Source of the DNA: Pseudomonas sp. H3(2019)
Lineage (GTDB): Bacteria; Pseudomonadota; Gammaproteobacteria; Pseudomonadales; Pseudomonadaceae
Assembly (NCBI RefSeq): GCF_007713465.1
Contig: NZ_VMSG01000031.1
Coordinates: 1 to 64,000 of the forward strand
Direction of reading: 5' to 3'
DNA: 64,000 bases
The first letter of the stretch is position 1, and the number at the start of each line of letters is the position of its first letter. Under the pieces are notes generated by a model. It saw nothing but the letters and a program-made list of their open reading frames with translations. It was not told where the DNA came from and made no database searches. Made by a program: the position numbers and the translations under genes. Of this stretch, positions 35,317 to 44,127 are shown in pieces.

Positions 35317-36129
35317 ATGAGTGCACTTTCCGAAAGAACCGCGATAGTGACCGGTGCATCATCTGGTATTGGTCGCGCGACCGCCGAGGCTCTGGTGCGG
35401 GCGGGATATACGGTATTTGGCACGAGCCGCAAGGCCGGCAACAGTCCAACGCAGGTGTCCATGCTCATTTGCGATGTGACAGATGGTGACTCTGTCAGTG
35501 CTCTCGTTTCAACTGTACTCGCGCAGACCGGGCGGATCGACTTGTTGGTCAATAATGCTGGCGTCGGCCTGCTTGGTGGCGCTGAGGAGTTTTCGATCTC
35601 ACAGGTGCAGGCACTGTTCGATGTCAATCTGTTTGGAGTAATCCGCATGTCCAATGCGGTGTTACCGTCGATGCGGCAGTGTGGCCAGGGGCGCATCATC
35701 AATATCGGATCGATTTTGGGATTGGTACCAGCGCCCTACTCCGCTCATTATTCGGCGGTTAAGCACGCTTTAGAGGGCTATTCGGAATCTCTTGATCACG
35801 AGGTTCGTGCCTTCAATATTAGAGTCTCGGTCATCGAGCCGGCATTCGTGCGTACCGTCTTCGATCAGAACGGGATTGAGCCGGATTCGCTATTGAAGGA
35901 GTACGATCAGGCTCGAGCCGGGTTCAGAGCGTTGCTAGACGAGGTGATGCCAAAAGCCGATCTGCCAGAAGTTGTGGCGGCTGTAGTGCTGAAAGCGGCG
36001 ACCGATGTCCGCCCGCAGCATCGCTATACTGCCGGCAAGGCAGCGCAACAAATCAGCATGCTGCGCCGCTTCGCCCCCGCAGGAATGTTTGATAAGAGCT
36101 TGCGCAAGCAATTCCGCCTGCCGGTCTGA
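35317..36129 (+). CDS. Short-chain dehydrogenase/reductase
   Basis: A 270-residue SDR with TGASSGIGRATAEALVRAGY, NNAGVGLLGG, a catalytic Ser in NIGSILGLVPAPYS and the active-site YSAVKHALEGY. The ATG at 35317 has GGAG 7 bases upstream. The longer loop LDHEVRAFNIRVSVIEPAFV is typical of 17-beta-HSD/oxidoreductase-type SDRs. A 240-bp gap separates it from the MDR gene, so it may have its own promoter. Substrate unknown. Confidence 0.9.
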   Translation: MSALSERTAIVTGASSGIGRATAEALVRAGYTVFGTSRKAGNSPTQVSMLICDVTDGDSVSALVSTVLAQTGRIDLLVNNAGVGLLGGAEEFSISQVQALFDVNLFGVIRMSNAVLPSMRQCGQGRIINIGSILGLVPAPYSAHYSAVKHALEGYSESLDHEVRAFNIRVSVIEPAFVRTVFDQNGIEPDSLLKEYDQARAGFRALLDEVMPKADLPEVVAAVVLKAATDVRPQHRYTAGKAAQQISMLRRFAPAGMFDKSLRKQFRLPV

Positions 36130-36588
36130 ACCACAGGGCCTGCGGTCGCCTAGGTCTCGTTGGCAGGGATCCATTCCCCGGGTACCACAGGATTTTTGGT
36201 GCAACGGGGATCTTCGATGGCACCGACCTGCTCGCTCGGTGCGGATGGGCTTCAGAGGGGCGGACTCTGTCCATGGCAGATCACTACCGGGCCGCACCGG
36301 GCATGATCATCAGGTGGGCACTAAGCGAGTCCCAATACTGCAATGTCATGTCGAAGTCAACGAGTGGTTTCCATCAGAGATGGACAGGCAACGATTGCTC
36401 GACCTCCGAGACGTAAGGAGGCCAAAGCTTTGTGTGCTGAGCAAGCAGGAAAAGGTAGGCGCCTGGCTGCTATCGCAGTCTAGTTATTAGTTGGGTTACG
36501 CGGATTCAAGATAATGATCCCCCCTCCTGAAAGCGTCCCTCCTCATTTTTCCTCCTGCTACGCTGACCTCTTCCACGGAGGAATCACT
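36130..36588. other. Gene-free stretch after the SDR
   Basis: All six frames were looked at; short open stretches lack family motifs and ribosome sites. Only the last 15 bases belong to the next gene (GGAGGA site). Confidence 0.5.
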
Positions 36589-36780
36589 ATGTCCAACGCA
36601 GACCTGCTCCCTTCCTTGCTGTTCAAGATCAACGAAAGCCAGCTCGCATTAGAAGCCACAATTATGGAGCTTTCGAACTGGGTAGAGCAGCGAGGTGCGG
36701 CCGAGGTTGCCGATAATGTCCACGGCGCCCAGGACGCCATCGACAAGAATGAAGAATTCATCGGTAGACGCTCGCGGTGA
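36589..36780 (+). CDS. Small hypothetical cytosolic protein
   Basis: A 63-residue, acidic, helical protein (MSNADLLPSLLFKINESQLA..., ending EEFIGRRSR). The ATG at 36589 has a strong GGAGGA site 6 bases upstream, which decides the start. It has no signal or membrane segment. Small proteins of this kind occur in pseudomonads, but no function is known to me. It stands alone. Confidence 0.75.
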   Translation: MSNADLLPSLLFKINESQLALEATIMELSNWVEQRGAAEVADNVHGAQDAIDKNEEFIGRRSR

Positions 36781-36929
36781 TGATGGCGCCCAAGTGACTG
36801 CTATCGAAAGCTGCCCTTCATGACAAGCAGCTATCCGTACACACCGGGGCCAACTCTCGCCGACCATATACGCATGGCGAGTTGAGCCGCCTCCTCTTGT
36901 GCCGACTCAACGAGACAGGCACCTTTACC

Positions 36930-38312
36930 CTACAAATCTTTATCAAAACGGAACGAGGCTCCATAAGCGGAATCCGGCAAATGGTTAGCGCCATCGGCCC
37001 GTAACCGCGAACGGAAAGTACCGCTCTGTGGCTGAGTACGATATAAGCCACGTTTTTGTAGTTCAGGAATGACCAACTCAACGAAGTCTTCGAGGCTGCC
37101 CGGGCTAATCAGCGGGTTGAGCATATAGCCGCTGGTTCCGGAAATACGGGCGTGCTCCTCTATCCGATCGGCCACTTGTTGCGGTGTTCCCACCAGAATC
37201 AGGTCACTGCCCCGGGTGACGTTGGCAAAGCGCTGTTTGACATCGCCGGCGGTCAAAGGCTTGCCACTGCCATCGGGACGCATCACATAGGAGGTCATGC
37301 CTTCGGTGTGAGTCGACAACGCGTCGCCGTCCGCGTAGCGGCTGATATCGATACCGGTATCGCCGGCATAACTCACCAGTTGCGCCTGCAAGTGGTAGTT
37401 GCTTTGCAGTTCATCATATTTGCGTTGGGCTTCTATCTCCGTTTTGGCCGTGACGATCCGAAGTACCGTCAGTGATTTTACATCCTCAGCGTGACGACCC
37501 CGACCCCTGGCCTGTGTCCATATATCTTCCAATCCGTGGCGAATCTCCAGCGGGTTGGACTTGGCGATGAAAATCAGTTCGGCGTGTTTGGCCGCAAACT
37601 CACGACCACGACCTGACCAACCGGCCTGGATCAGCAGAGGTGTGCGTTGTGGTGATGGAGAAGTCAAATGCGGCCCGGCCACCCGGTAGTGCTCGCCAAC
37701 ATGGTTGATTGGTCGCACGCGATCGCCCTTGGCATAGATCTGGCGAGACTTGTCGGCAACCACAGCATCGTTTGCCCAGCTACCTTCCCAGAGTTTGTAA
37801 ACGACATCGAGAAACTCCTCGGCGCGCTCATAACGATCATCATGCTTGATCATCTGCTCCAGGCCGAAGTTGCGAGCGGCACTGGTCAGGTAGGAGGTGA
37901 CGATATTCCACCCGACTCGGCCATTGGTCAGGTGATCCAGCGTGCTAAAGCGACGGGCATGGGTGAAAGGATGTTCGTAACTGGTAGTGACAGTGACGCC
38001 GAAGGCCAGGTTTTCCGTCACCGCAGCTAATGCCGGGATGATCATCAACGGATCGTTGGCCGGGGCTTCCACGGCCCACTTCACGGCCGCGTCGGCATTA
38101 CCGCCAAACACGTCGTAGAAGCCCAACACATCACCAAAAAACAACATATCGAGATGAGCCTGGTCGGCGACACGTGCCAGGTTCGACCAGTAGCCCAGAG
38201 AGTTGATGGTCAGTCGTTCATCAGCCGGGTGCGTCCAGAGGCTTGGCGCGCCGCCACAGCCAACGCTGGCTTGCTCATACAGCGCAAACAAAAGAGGTTT
38301 TGGATCGGACAT
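36930..38312 (-). CDS. FMN-dependent monooxygenase, NtaA/SnaA/DszA family
   Basis: A 460-residue bacterial luciferase-like TIM-barrel oxygenase that uses reduced FMN from a partner reductase. Family blocks are DMLFFGDVLGFYDVFGG, VTTSYEHPFTHARRFSTLDH, GRVGWNIVTSYLTSAARNFG and PLLIQAGWSGRGREFAAKHA. Relatives act on nitrilotriacetate, EDTA, pristinamycin or dibenzothiophene sulfone. The ATG at 38312 (MSDPKPLLF) has AGGA upstream. It lies after a binding-protein gene and a broken permease, the sort of set used to import and open an N- or S-containing compound. No reductase is adjacent. Confidence 0.92.
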   Translation of the reverse strand: MSDPKPLLFALYEQASVGCGGAPSLWTHPADERLTINSLGYWSNLARVADQAHLDMLFFGDVLGFYDVFGGNADAAVKWAVEAPANDPLMIIPALAAVTENLAFGVTVTTSYEHPFTHARRFSTLDHLTNGRVGWNIVTSYLTSAARNFGLEQMIKHDDRYERAEEFLDVVYKLWEGSWANDAVVADKSRQIYAKGDRVRPINHVGEHYRVAGPHLTSPSPQRTPLLIQAGWSGRGREFAAKHAELIFIAKSNPLEIRHGLEDIWTQARGRGRHAEDVKSLTVLRIVTAKTEIEAQRKYDELQSNYHLQAQLVSYAGDTGIDISRYADGDALSTHTEGMTSYVMRPDGSGKPLTAGDVKQRFANVTRGSDLILVGTPQQVADRIEEHARISGTSGYMLNPLISPGSLEDFVELVIPELQKRGLYRTQPQSGTFRSRLRADGANHLPDSAYGASFRFDKDL

Positions 38313-38374
38313 CGTAGTTCCTGTAAAAATCAATGAACGGGGCGGTTCACCGCTGATTCTTGAAACCTTTCCCG

Positions 38375-38637
38375 CGAGCAGAAACACAAAAACAGCGTCA
38401 GTGCGGCGCCTGCAAGAAGCCGTTCGGCCCCAAATGCAGGCCGACCAGATTGGGCAACTTCTCCAGAATGATCGAGAACTTCAGATCGAAGCTCATGAAA
38501 AACATGACGCACAAGCCGAACAGCACCACCCAGGTCAAGTACAGGCGAGTGCGAAAACCAAGTAGCCGGCTGAAATGGCGCGTCTCGGTTACGGGGGCGA
38601 CAGTCGCCTTGGCTGGGTATGGATTGAGGGCTGTCAT
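38375..38637 (-). pseudogene. Truncated amino-acid-type ABC permease
   Basis: The ATG at 38635-38637 overlaps the binding-protein stop (ATGA). It encodes MTALNPYPAKATV, then a first membrane segment TRLYLTWVVLFGLCVMFFMS and LVGLHLGPNGFLQ, where one missing base near 38400 puts it out of frame; the shifted frame continues AGAALTLFLCFCS and then homology stops. The rest of the permease and the ATPase gene are absent, so the transporter cannot work as encoded here. The junction is just upstream of the monooxygenase gene. Confidence 0.85.
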
Positions 38638-39455
38638 TGGCTGATATCGGCACCGATCCACTTCTGTGAAATCTTGCTTAATGTGCCGTCGGCCTTGAGC
38701 TGAGTGACGACTTCAGTGATTTTGACATTCCATTGTGGATCGCCCTTTTCGATCGCTACGACGTTGGGCTCCGCATACAGCGTGTCGCCAGCAATTTTAA
38801 AGCGAGGATCCTGGACGGTGCGTTCGCGAGCAGTGATGAGGTTGGTGACCATTGCATCCAGGCGCACGCCCGTGCCCAAAGCCAGATCCTGGAAGGCTAC
38901 CGTTTCGTTGTCGTATGGCGCGATCTGGACGCTTTCGAATGGATAGCTCAACGGCTTGTCCTCGGCGCCTTCAATCACCAGATCTTTGTTCAGATAGGCT
39001 TCATAGGTCGACGCACTGATCACACCGACTTTTTTACCTGACAGATCCTTGCCCGTGACAATGCTCTTGTCTTTGGCATTCACCACAATCACGGCCGGTG
39101 ATTGGTAATACTCGACCGGGAAGTCGAACACTTCGGCACGTGCCTTGCTCGGGGTCATAGAGCAGACGCAGATGTCATATCGTCCGCTCCAGCGTCCAGC
39201 AGCAATTACATCCCAAGATGGTGTTTCCAGTTTGAGCTTCACGCCTAGCCGTTGCGCGACAGCTTTGGCGACATCTACGTCAAACCCGTCCAGTTGGTTC
39301 TGTTCATTGAGAAAGGAGAATGGCGGATAATTTTCCATCAAAACGCCGGTCAGCTCTCCGCTCTTGGTCACGCGATCCAGAGTGGCGCCAGCGAAAGCCG
39401 TCGAGCATGTAGCCAATAATGCCAAGCCAAAAGGTAAAAGCGCCTTAGTTTTCAC
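38634..39455 (-). CDS. ABC transporter substrate-binding protein (SBP_bac_3, amino-acid type)
   Basis: A 273-residue periplasmic binding protein. GTG at 39453-39455 was chosen because it begins the signal peptide KTKALLPFGLALLATCSTAF with GGAG 9 bases upstream. The mature protein opens LDRVTKSGELTGVLMENYPP and has FDVDVAKAVAQRLGVKL and YDICVCSMTPSKARAEVFDF, the ligand-binding Arg/Asp pattern of polar amino-acid binders (with two unusual Cys). Its partner permease is broken and no ATPase is nearby. It may be a relic or work with another transporter. Confidence 0.9.
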   Translation of the reverse strand: MKTKALLPFGLALLATCSTAFAGATLDRVTKSGELTGVLMENYPPFSFLNEQNQLDGFDVDVAKAVAQRLGVKLKLETPSWDVIAAGRWSGRYDICVCSMTPSKARAEVFDFPVEYYQSPAVIVVNAKDKSIVTGKDLSGKKVGVISASTYEAYLNKDLVIEGAEDKPLSYPFESVQIAPYDNETVAFQDLALGTGVRLDAMVTNLITARERTVQDPRFKIAGDTLYAEPNVVAIEKGDPQWNVKITEVVTQLKADGTLSKISQKWIGADISQ

Positions 39456-39748
39456 AGACAAGTGCTCCAATCGATTCAAAATACCGAATAGATTAAAACG
39501 CACTATAAAAATAGTTAATACTACATTTATGGAATATAAGACTGCATTCAAGCTATATTGGATCTAGCGATTCAGACGCTACTTACGAGCCGTCAACGAG
39601 GTCCATCCCTGCCCTCCATCGCCAAGCTTCCTGCGGGGAAGGGAGGACTTTGGCACACAGAAATCTTGCGTCCATCCCCTCCGAAAGAGGTGAGGAATCC
39701 ACCGAGAGCCAGTCGTTTTGTAGGGGTAAAAACGTTATAAAATAAAAA

Positions 39749-39777
39749 GGGGTCGCGAGATAAAATCTCGCAACCCC
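39749..39777 (-). terminator. Rho-independent terminator of tRNA-Pro
   Basis: A 13-bp stem, GGGGTCGCGAGAT with ATCTCGCAACCCC, and a 3-base loop; on the minus strand it is followed by TTTTTATTTT. It lies 11 bp after the tRNA 3' end. Confidence 0.9.
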
Positions 39778-39787
39778 TTAAATTATA

Positions 39788-39864
39788 TGGTCGGGACGGA
39801 GTGATTCGAACACTCGACCCCTAGCACCCCATGCTAGTGCGCTACCGGACTGCGCTACGCCCCG
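39788..39864 (-). tRNA. tRNA-Pro (anticodon GGG)
   Basis: A 77-nt cloverleaf starting CGGGGCGTAGCGCAG and ending in an encoded CCA (CGTCCCGACCA). The anticodon stem CTAGC/GCTAG holds the loop ATGGGGT, anticodon GGG; the T arm has the GTTCGAATC motif. It lies downstream of the pheT-ihfA-MerR genes, its usual place in pseudomonads, with a strong terminator after it. Confidence 0.95.
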
Positions 39865-39953
39865 ACTAGGCGTGAAACCTGTTCCTCATCTCGAGGAACG
39901 CTTAAGAATATATCGCAAGCTTTTGAAAACTGGAAGTATTTAAAAGCAGGAAT

Positions 39954-40310
39954 TTATTTCTTGAGTACCACCAGAACATCTTCGAGCTCGGCGATCATCT
40001 GGCGAATCATTTGCTTGTATTGGGTGGTGTCGTCTTTGGCTTCATCGCCGGAAAGGCGCAGGCGCGCTCCGCCGATGGTGAACCCCTGGTCGTAGAGCAA
40101 CGCGCGGATCTGCCGGATCATCAGCACATCCTGCCGCTGATAGTACCGGCGATTTCCGCGGCGCTTGACGGGGTTGAGTTGAGGAAACTCCTGCTCCCAG
40201 TAGCGCAGCACGTGCGGTTTTACCGCACAAAGCTCGCTGACTTCACCAATGGTGAAGTAGCGTTTGCCTGGGATGACGGGAAGCTCGTCGTTATGACTTG
40301 GTTCCAGCAT
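39954..40310 (-). CDS. MerR-family transcriptional regulator
   Basis: A 118-residue regulator. The winged HTH is in KRYFTIGEVSELCAVKPHVL then RYWEQEFPQLNPVKRRGNRR; a coiled-coil dimer helix ends DVLVVLKK. There are no Cys pairs for metal binding. The ATG at 40310 lies 20 bp inside the 3' end of ihfA, so the two are translationally coupled. The position after ihfA is conserved in pseudomonads; the target is unknown. Confidence 0.9.
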   Translation of the reverse strand: MLEPSHNDELPVIPGKRYFTIGEVSELCAVKPHVLRYWEQEFPQLNPVKRRGNRRYYQRQDVLMIRQIRALLYDQGFTIGGARLRLSGDEAKDDTTQYKQMIRQMIAELEDVLVVLKK

Positions 40311-40593
40311 AAGCCTCAACTCGGGCCTTCAACTTCTGCCCTGGACGAAAGGTGACCACACGGCGAGCCGTGATCGGGATTTCTTCTCCCGTTTTCGGAT
40401 TGCGGCCAGGCCGCTGGCGTTTGTCACGAAGGTCGAAGTTGCCGAAACCGGACAACTTCACCTGTTCGTTGTCTTCAAGAGCGTGCCTGATTTCTTCAAA
40501 GAACAGTTCGACCAATTCCTTGGCCTCCCGCTTGTTCAGGCCCAGCTCTTCATACAGACGTTCCGCCATCTCAGCTTTCGTCAAAGCCCCCAT
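40291..40593 (-). CDS. ihfA: Integration host factor subunit alpha
   Basis: A 100-residue DNA-bending protein forming a heterodimer with IhfB, used in recombination, replication and sigma-54 promoter activation. The HU/IHF signature is GFGNFDLRDKRQRPGRNPKT, with the intercalating Pro at the arm tip. It starts ATG 3 bp after the pheT stop and ends inside the MerR gene, giving the coupled order pheS-pheT-ihfA-merR seen in gammaproteobacteria. Confidence 0.97.
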   Translation of the reverse strand: MGALTKAEMAERLYEELGLNKREAKELVELFFEEIRHALEDNEQVKLSGFGNFDLRDKRQRPGRNPKTGEEIPITARRVVTFRPGQKLKARVEAYAGTKS

Positions 40594-40596
40594 ACG

Positions 40597-42975
40597 TCAC
40601 TTCCTTAACGTGGCGTTCAACCTTTGTTCGAGCGAGGTGAGGATGTTTTGCGTCGTGGTATTCACCTCATCGTCATTAAGAGTGCGCGATGGATGCTGCC
40701 AGGTCAAGCCAACTGCAAGGCTTTTTCTATGCGGATCAATACCTTTACCCTGATACACGTCAAATAGCCTGAGGTCCGTCAGCCATTCGCCTGCATTTTC
40801 ACGGATTACGTCCAGTACGGCACTGGCTGCAACGTCTTTGTCCGCCAGCAGCGCAAGGTCACGACGCACTTCAGGAAAGCGCGACAACTCGCTGAATTTA
40901 GGCATTTTGCCCAACGCCACTTCGGCCAGTACCAGCTCGAAAACGAAGACCGGACGGTCGAGACCGAGGGTTTTCGACAATTCAGGGTGAATAGCGCCGA
41001 TGTAGCCGACTACGCGACCTTCACGTTCGATGCGCGCGGTTTGACCCGGGTGCAACGCAGGGTGGCTGCCAGGTACGAACGTGAAAGAGTCCAGCGCACC
41101 GGCAAAGCCCAGCACTGCTTCCACGTCGGCTTTGACGTCGAAGAAATCCACGGTATCGCGACCTTGGGCCCAGCCTTCCGGCAGACGGCCACCGCAAACC
41201 ACACCGGCCAGCATCGGCTCTTGCTTCAGGCCTTCCAGCTGACCGACAAAGCGCAGGCCGCTTTCGAACAGACGGACGCGGTCTTGCTGGCGGTTCAGGT
41301 TGTGCTGAAGCGCCTTGACCAGACCCGGCCACAGGGACGAACGCATGGCGGCCATGTCGTTGGAGATCGGGTTGGCCAGCAACAGAGGCTCGACGCCCGG
41401 GTTGAACAGTTCGAATTGCTTCGGATCGATGAAGCTGTAGGTGATTGCTTCCTGATAACCACGAGCCACCAGCAGGCGACGCAGTTCAGGCAGATCGCTA
41501 CGCGCTTCAGCCTTGGCTTGCGGTGCCAGGCGGGCTTGCGGGTAGCGAACCGGCAGACGGTTGTAACCGTACAGGCGGGCCAGCTCTTCGATCAGGTCGA
41601 CTTCCAGGCTGATGTCGAAGCGATGGCTTGGCACTTCTACGCGCCACTGCCCTGCCCCGTCGGCGGAAATCTTCAGACCCAAAGCGCTGAGCAGACGCTC
41701 GACTTCGGCCGAATCCATTTCCATACCCAGCATCTGGGTGATGCGCTGGGCACGCAGGGTGACCGGAGCAATCGACGGCAGGTGCTGCTCGCTGACGGTT
41801 TCGATGATCGGGCCAGCTTCGCCGCCGGTGATTTCCAGCAGCAGGCCGGTGGCGCGCTCCATGGCTTCACGGGCCAGCTGCCAGTCCACACCACGCTCGT
41901 AGCGGTGCGAGGCGTCGGTGTGCAGGCCGTAGGAACGAGCCTTGCCAGCAACGGCGATCTGATCGAAGAACGCGCTTTCCAGGAACACATCGCGAGTGGT
42001 TGCGGAAACACCGCTGTGCTCGCCACCCATCACGCCAGCAATCGCCAGAGCACGGGAATGGTCGGCGATCACCAGCGTATCGCTACGCAGGCTGACTTCC
42101 TGACCGTCGAGCAGCACCAGCTTCTCGCCTTCTTCGGCCATGCGTACGCGGATGCCGCCATTGATTTCGGCGAGATCGAAAGCGTGCAGCGGTTGACCCA
42201 GCTCCAGCATCACATAGTTGGTGATGTCGACGGCAGCGTCGATGCTGCGCACGTCAGCGCGACGCAGACGCTCGACCATCCACAGCGGTGTAGGCTTGGA
42301 CAGATCGACGTTACGGATCACCCGCCCCAGGTAACGCGGGCAAGCGGCAGGTGCCAGGACCTCAACCGAACGCACTTCATCATGCGCGGCTGGAACACTG
42401 GCAACGACCGGGCGCGTGACTTCGGCAGCATAGAGCGCACCGACTTCACGGGCCAGACCGGCCAGGGACAGGCAGTCACCACGGTTCGGGGTCAGGTCGA
42501 CCTCGATGCTGGCGTCGTCCAGGCTCAGGTATTCACGAATGTCCTGACCGACCGGCGCATCGCCCGGCAATTCCATCAGGCCATCGTTGCCTTCACCGAT
42601 TTGCAGTTCGGCCTGCGAGCACAGCATGCCGTTGGACTCAACGCCACGCAGCTTGGCTTTCTTGATTTTGAAGTCGCCTGGCAGTTCGGCACCGATCATG
42701 GCGAACGGGATCTTCAGGCCCGGGCGCACGTTCGGCGCGCCGCAAACTACCTGGAAGGTCTCCGCGCCATTGCTGACCTGGCAAACACGCAGCTTGTCGG
42801 CGTCCGGGTGCTGCTCGGTGCTCAGCACCTCGCCCACGACCACGCCACTGAATTCACCGGCGGCCGGCGTAACGCTATCGACCTCAAGACCGGCCATCGA
42901 CAGACGAGCAACCAGCTCGTCGCGACTTACCTGCGGGCTTACCCAGCCGCGCAGCCATTGTTCACTGAATTTCAT
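40597..42975 (-). CDS. pheT: Phenylalanyl-tRNA synthetase beta subunit
   Basis: A 792-residue subunit of the alpha2-beta2 enzyme charging tRNA-Phe. It has the N-terminal EMAP-like tRNA-binding domain (VVVGEVLSTEQHPDADKLRV, about 40-150), the B3/B4 editing domain (210-400), the B5 domain (400-475) and a C-terminal anticodon-binding FDX-ACB domain (about 698-791, FPEVRRDLALLADKDVAASA). GGAGA precedes the ATG. It lies 26 bp after pheS in one operon. Confidence 0.98.
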   Translation of the reverse strand: MKFSEQWLRGWVSPQVSRDELVARLSMAGLEVDSVTPAAGEFSGVVVGEVLSTEQHPDADKLRVCQVSNGAETFQVVCGAPNVRPGLKIPFAMIGAELPGDFKIKKAKLRGVESNGMLCSQAELQIGEGNDGLMELPGDAPVGQDIREYLSLDDASIEVDLTPNRGDCLSLAGLAREVGALYAAEVTRPVVASVPAAHDEVRSVEVLAPAACPRYLGRVIRNVDLSKPTPLWMVERLRRADVRSIDAAVDITNYVMLELGQPLHAFDLAEINGGIRVRMAEEGEKLVLLDGQEVSLRSDTLVIADHSRALAIAGVMGGEHSGVSATTRDVFLESAFFDQIAVAGKARSYGLHTDASHRYERGVDWQLAREAMERATGLLLEITGGEAGPIIETVSEQHLPSIAPVTLRAQRITQMLGMEMDSAEVERLLSALGLKISADGAGQWRVEVPSHRFDISLEVDLIEELARLYGYNRLPVRYPQARLAPQAKAEARSDLPELRRLLVARGYQEAITYSFIDPKQFELFNPGVEPLLLANPISNDMAAMRSSLWPGLVKALQHNLNRQQDRVRLFESGLRFVGQLEGLKQEPMLAGVVCGGRLPEGWAQGRDTVDFFDVKADVEAVLGFAGALDSFTFVPGSHPALHPGQTARIEREGRVVGYIGAIHPELSKTLGLDRPVFVFELVLAEVALGKMPKFSELSRFPEVRRDLALLADKDVAASAVLDVIRENAGEWLTDLRLFDVYQGKGIDPHRKSLAVGLTWQHPSRTLNDDEVNTTTQNILTSLEQRLNATLRK

Positions 42976-43001
42976 CCTGCTCTCCTAAGAATTCGTTACG
43001 A

Positions 43002-44018
43002 CTAGCGAAATTGCGCGAGGAACCGCAAGTCGTTGTCGAAGAACAGACGCAAGTCGTTCACGCCGTAACGCAGCATGGCCAGACGTTCAACGCCCATGCC
43101 GAAGGCAAAGCCCGAAAACTCTTCCGGGTCGATCCCGGACATGCGCAGCACGTTCGGGTGAACCATGCCGCAGCCCATCACTTCCAGCCAGCCAGTCTGC
43201 TTGCAGACGCGGCAGCCTTTACCGCTACACATCACGCATTCCATGTCGACTTCGGCGGACGGCTCGGTGAACGGGAAATACGAAGGACGGAAACGCACTG
43301 CCAGTTCTTTTTCGAAGAACACACGCAGGAACTCTTCGATAGTCCCTTTCAGGTCGGCGAAGTTGATATCGCGGTCGACCAGCAGGCCTTCGACCTGGTG
43401 GAACATCGGTGAGTGGGTGATATCGGAGTCGCTGCGGTACACACGGCCTGGGCAGACGATGCGGATCGGCGGCTGTTTTGACTCCATGGTGCGGACCTGT
43501 ACCGGCGAGGTATGGGTGCGCAGCAACATGTTGGCATTGAAATAGAAGGTGTCATGCATCGACCGGGCCGGGTGATGGCCTGGGATGTTGAGCGCCTCGA
43601 AGTTGTGATAGTCGTCTTCGACCTCAGGGCCTTCGGCAATGCCGTAGCCAATATGGGTGAAGAACTGTTCGATACGTTCCAGAGTGCGAGTAACCGGATG
43701 CAGACCACCGGAGGTCTGACCACGGCCAGGCAGGGTCACATCAATGGATTCGGCGGACAGTTTGGCGGCCAGGTCGGCCTCTTCAAACAGTGCCTTGCGC
43801 GCATTGAGAACCTCTGTGACACGCTCCTTGGCAACGTTGATCAGGGCGCCGACTTGCGGACGCTCTTCTGCCGGCAAATTCCCCAGGGTCTTCATCACCT
43901 GAGTCAATTCACCCTTTTTGCCAAGGTAGTGAACCCGGATTTGCTCCAGGGCATTGATATCTTCAGCGCTTTGCACAGCCTCTAGTGCTTGAGAGACCAG
44001 CGCATCCAGGTTTTCCAT
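43002..44018 (-). CDS. pheS: Phenylalanyl-tRNA synthetase alpha subunit
   Basis: A 338-residue catalytic subunit. An N-terminal coiled coil (1-90) is followed by the class II core: HPVTRTLERIEQFF, motif 2 in RPSYFPFTEPSAEVDMECVM and motif 3 GFAFGMGVERLAMLRYGVND. A CSGKGCRVC insertion carries paired Cys. GGAG precedes the ATG. The hairpin at 44038-44071, just upstream of the ribosome site, is likely to control readthrough from rplT. Confidence 0.98.
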   Translation of the reverse strand: MENLDALVSQALEAVQSAEDINALEQIRVHYLGKKGELTQVMKTLGNLPAEERPQVGALINVAKERVTEVLNARKALFEEADLAAKLSAESIDVTLPGRGQTSGGLHPVTRTLERIEQFFTHIGYGIAEGPEVEDDYHNFEALNIPGHHPARSMHDTFYFNANMLLRTHTSPVQVRTMESKQPPIRIVCPGRVYRSDSDITHSPMFHQVEGLLVDRDINFADLKGTIEEFLRVFFEKELAVRFRPSYFPFTEPSAEVDMECVMCSGKGCRVCKQTGWLEVMGCGMVHPNVLRMSGIDPEEFSGFAFGMGVERLAMLRYGVNDLRLFFDNDLRFLAQFR

Positions 44019-44037
44019 GTACAGACTCCAGATACAA

Positions 44038-44071
44038 AATAGGGGAAGAGCTTGAAGGCTCTTCCCCTATT
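44038..44071 (-). terminator. Terminator-like hairpin (possible attenuator) before pheS
   Basis: A perfect 14-bp stem (AATAGGGGAAGAGC with GCTCTTCCCCTATT) and a 6-base loop; on the minus strand it runs into TTTTG. It lies between rplT and the pheS ribosome site. A second, weaker hairpin (GGCCTCAC/GTGGGGCC) precedes it. No leader peptide with a run of Phe codons is visible, unlike the E. coli pheST attenuator. Confidence 0.8.
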
Positions 44072-44127
44072 TATGACGTTTAACACCTGGCCCCACAGAG
44101 GTGAGGCCGGGTGACTGTCGGGGGTAC

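Noticed and set aside
36005..36490. Plus-strand frame running on past the SDR gene
   Set aside because: It starts inside the SDR gene in another frame, has no ribosome site and no family motif.
40987..43005. 672-codon frame opposite pheT
   Set aside because: Antisense shadow of a conserved synthetase gene, with no initiation site.
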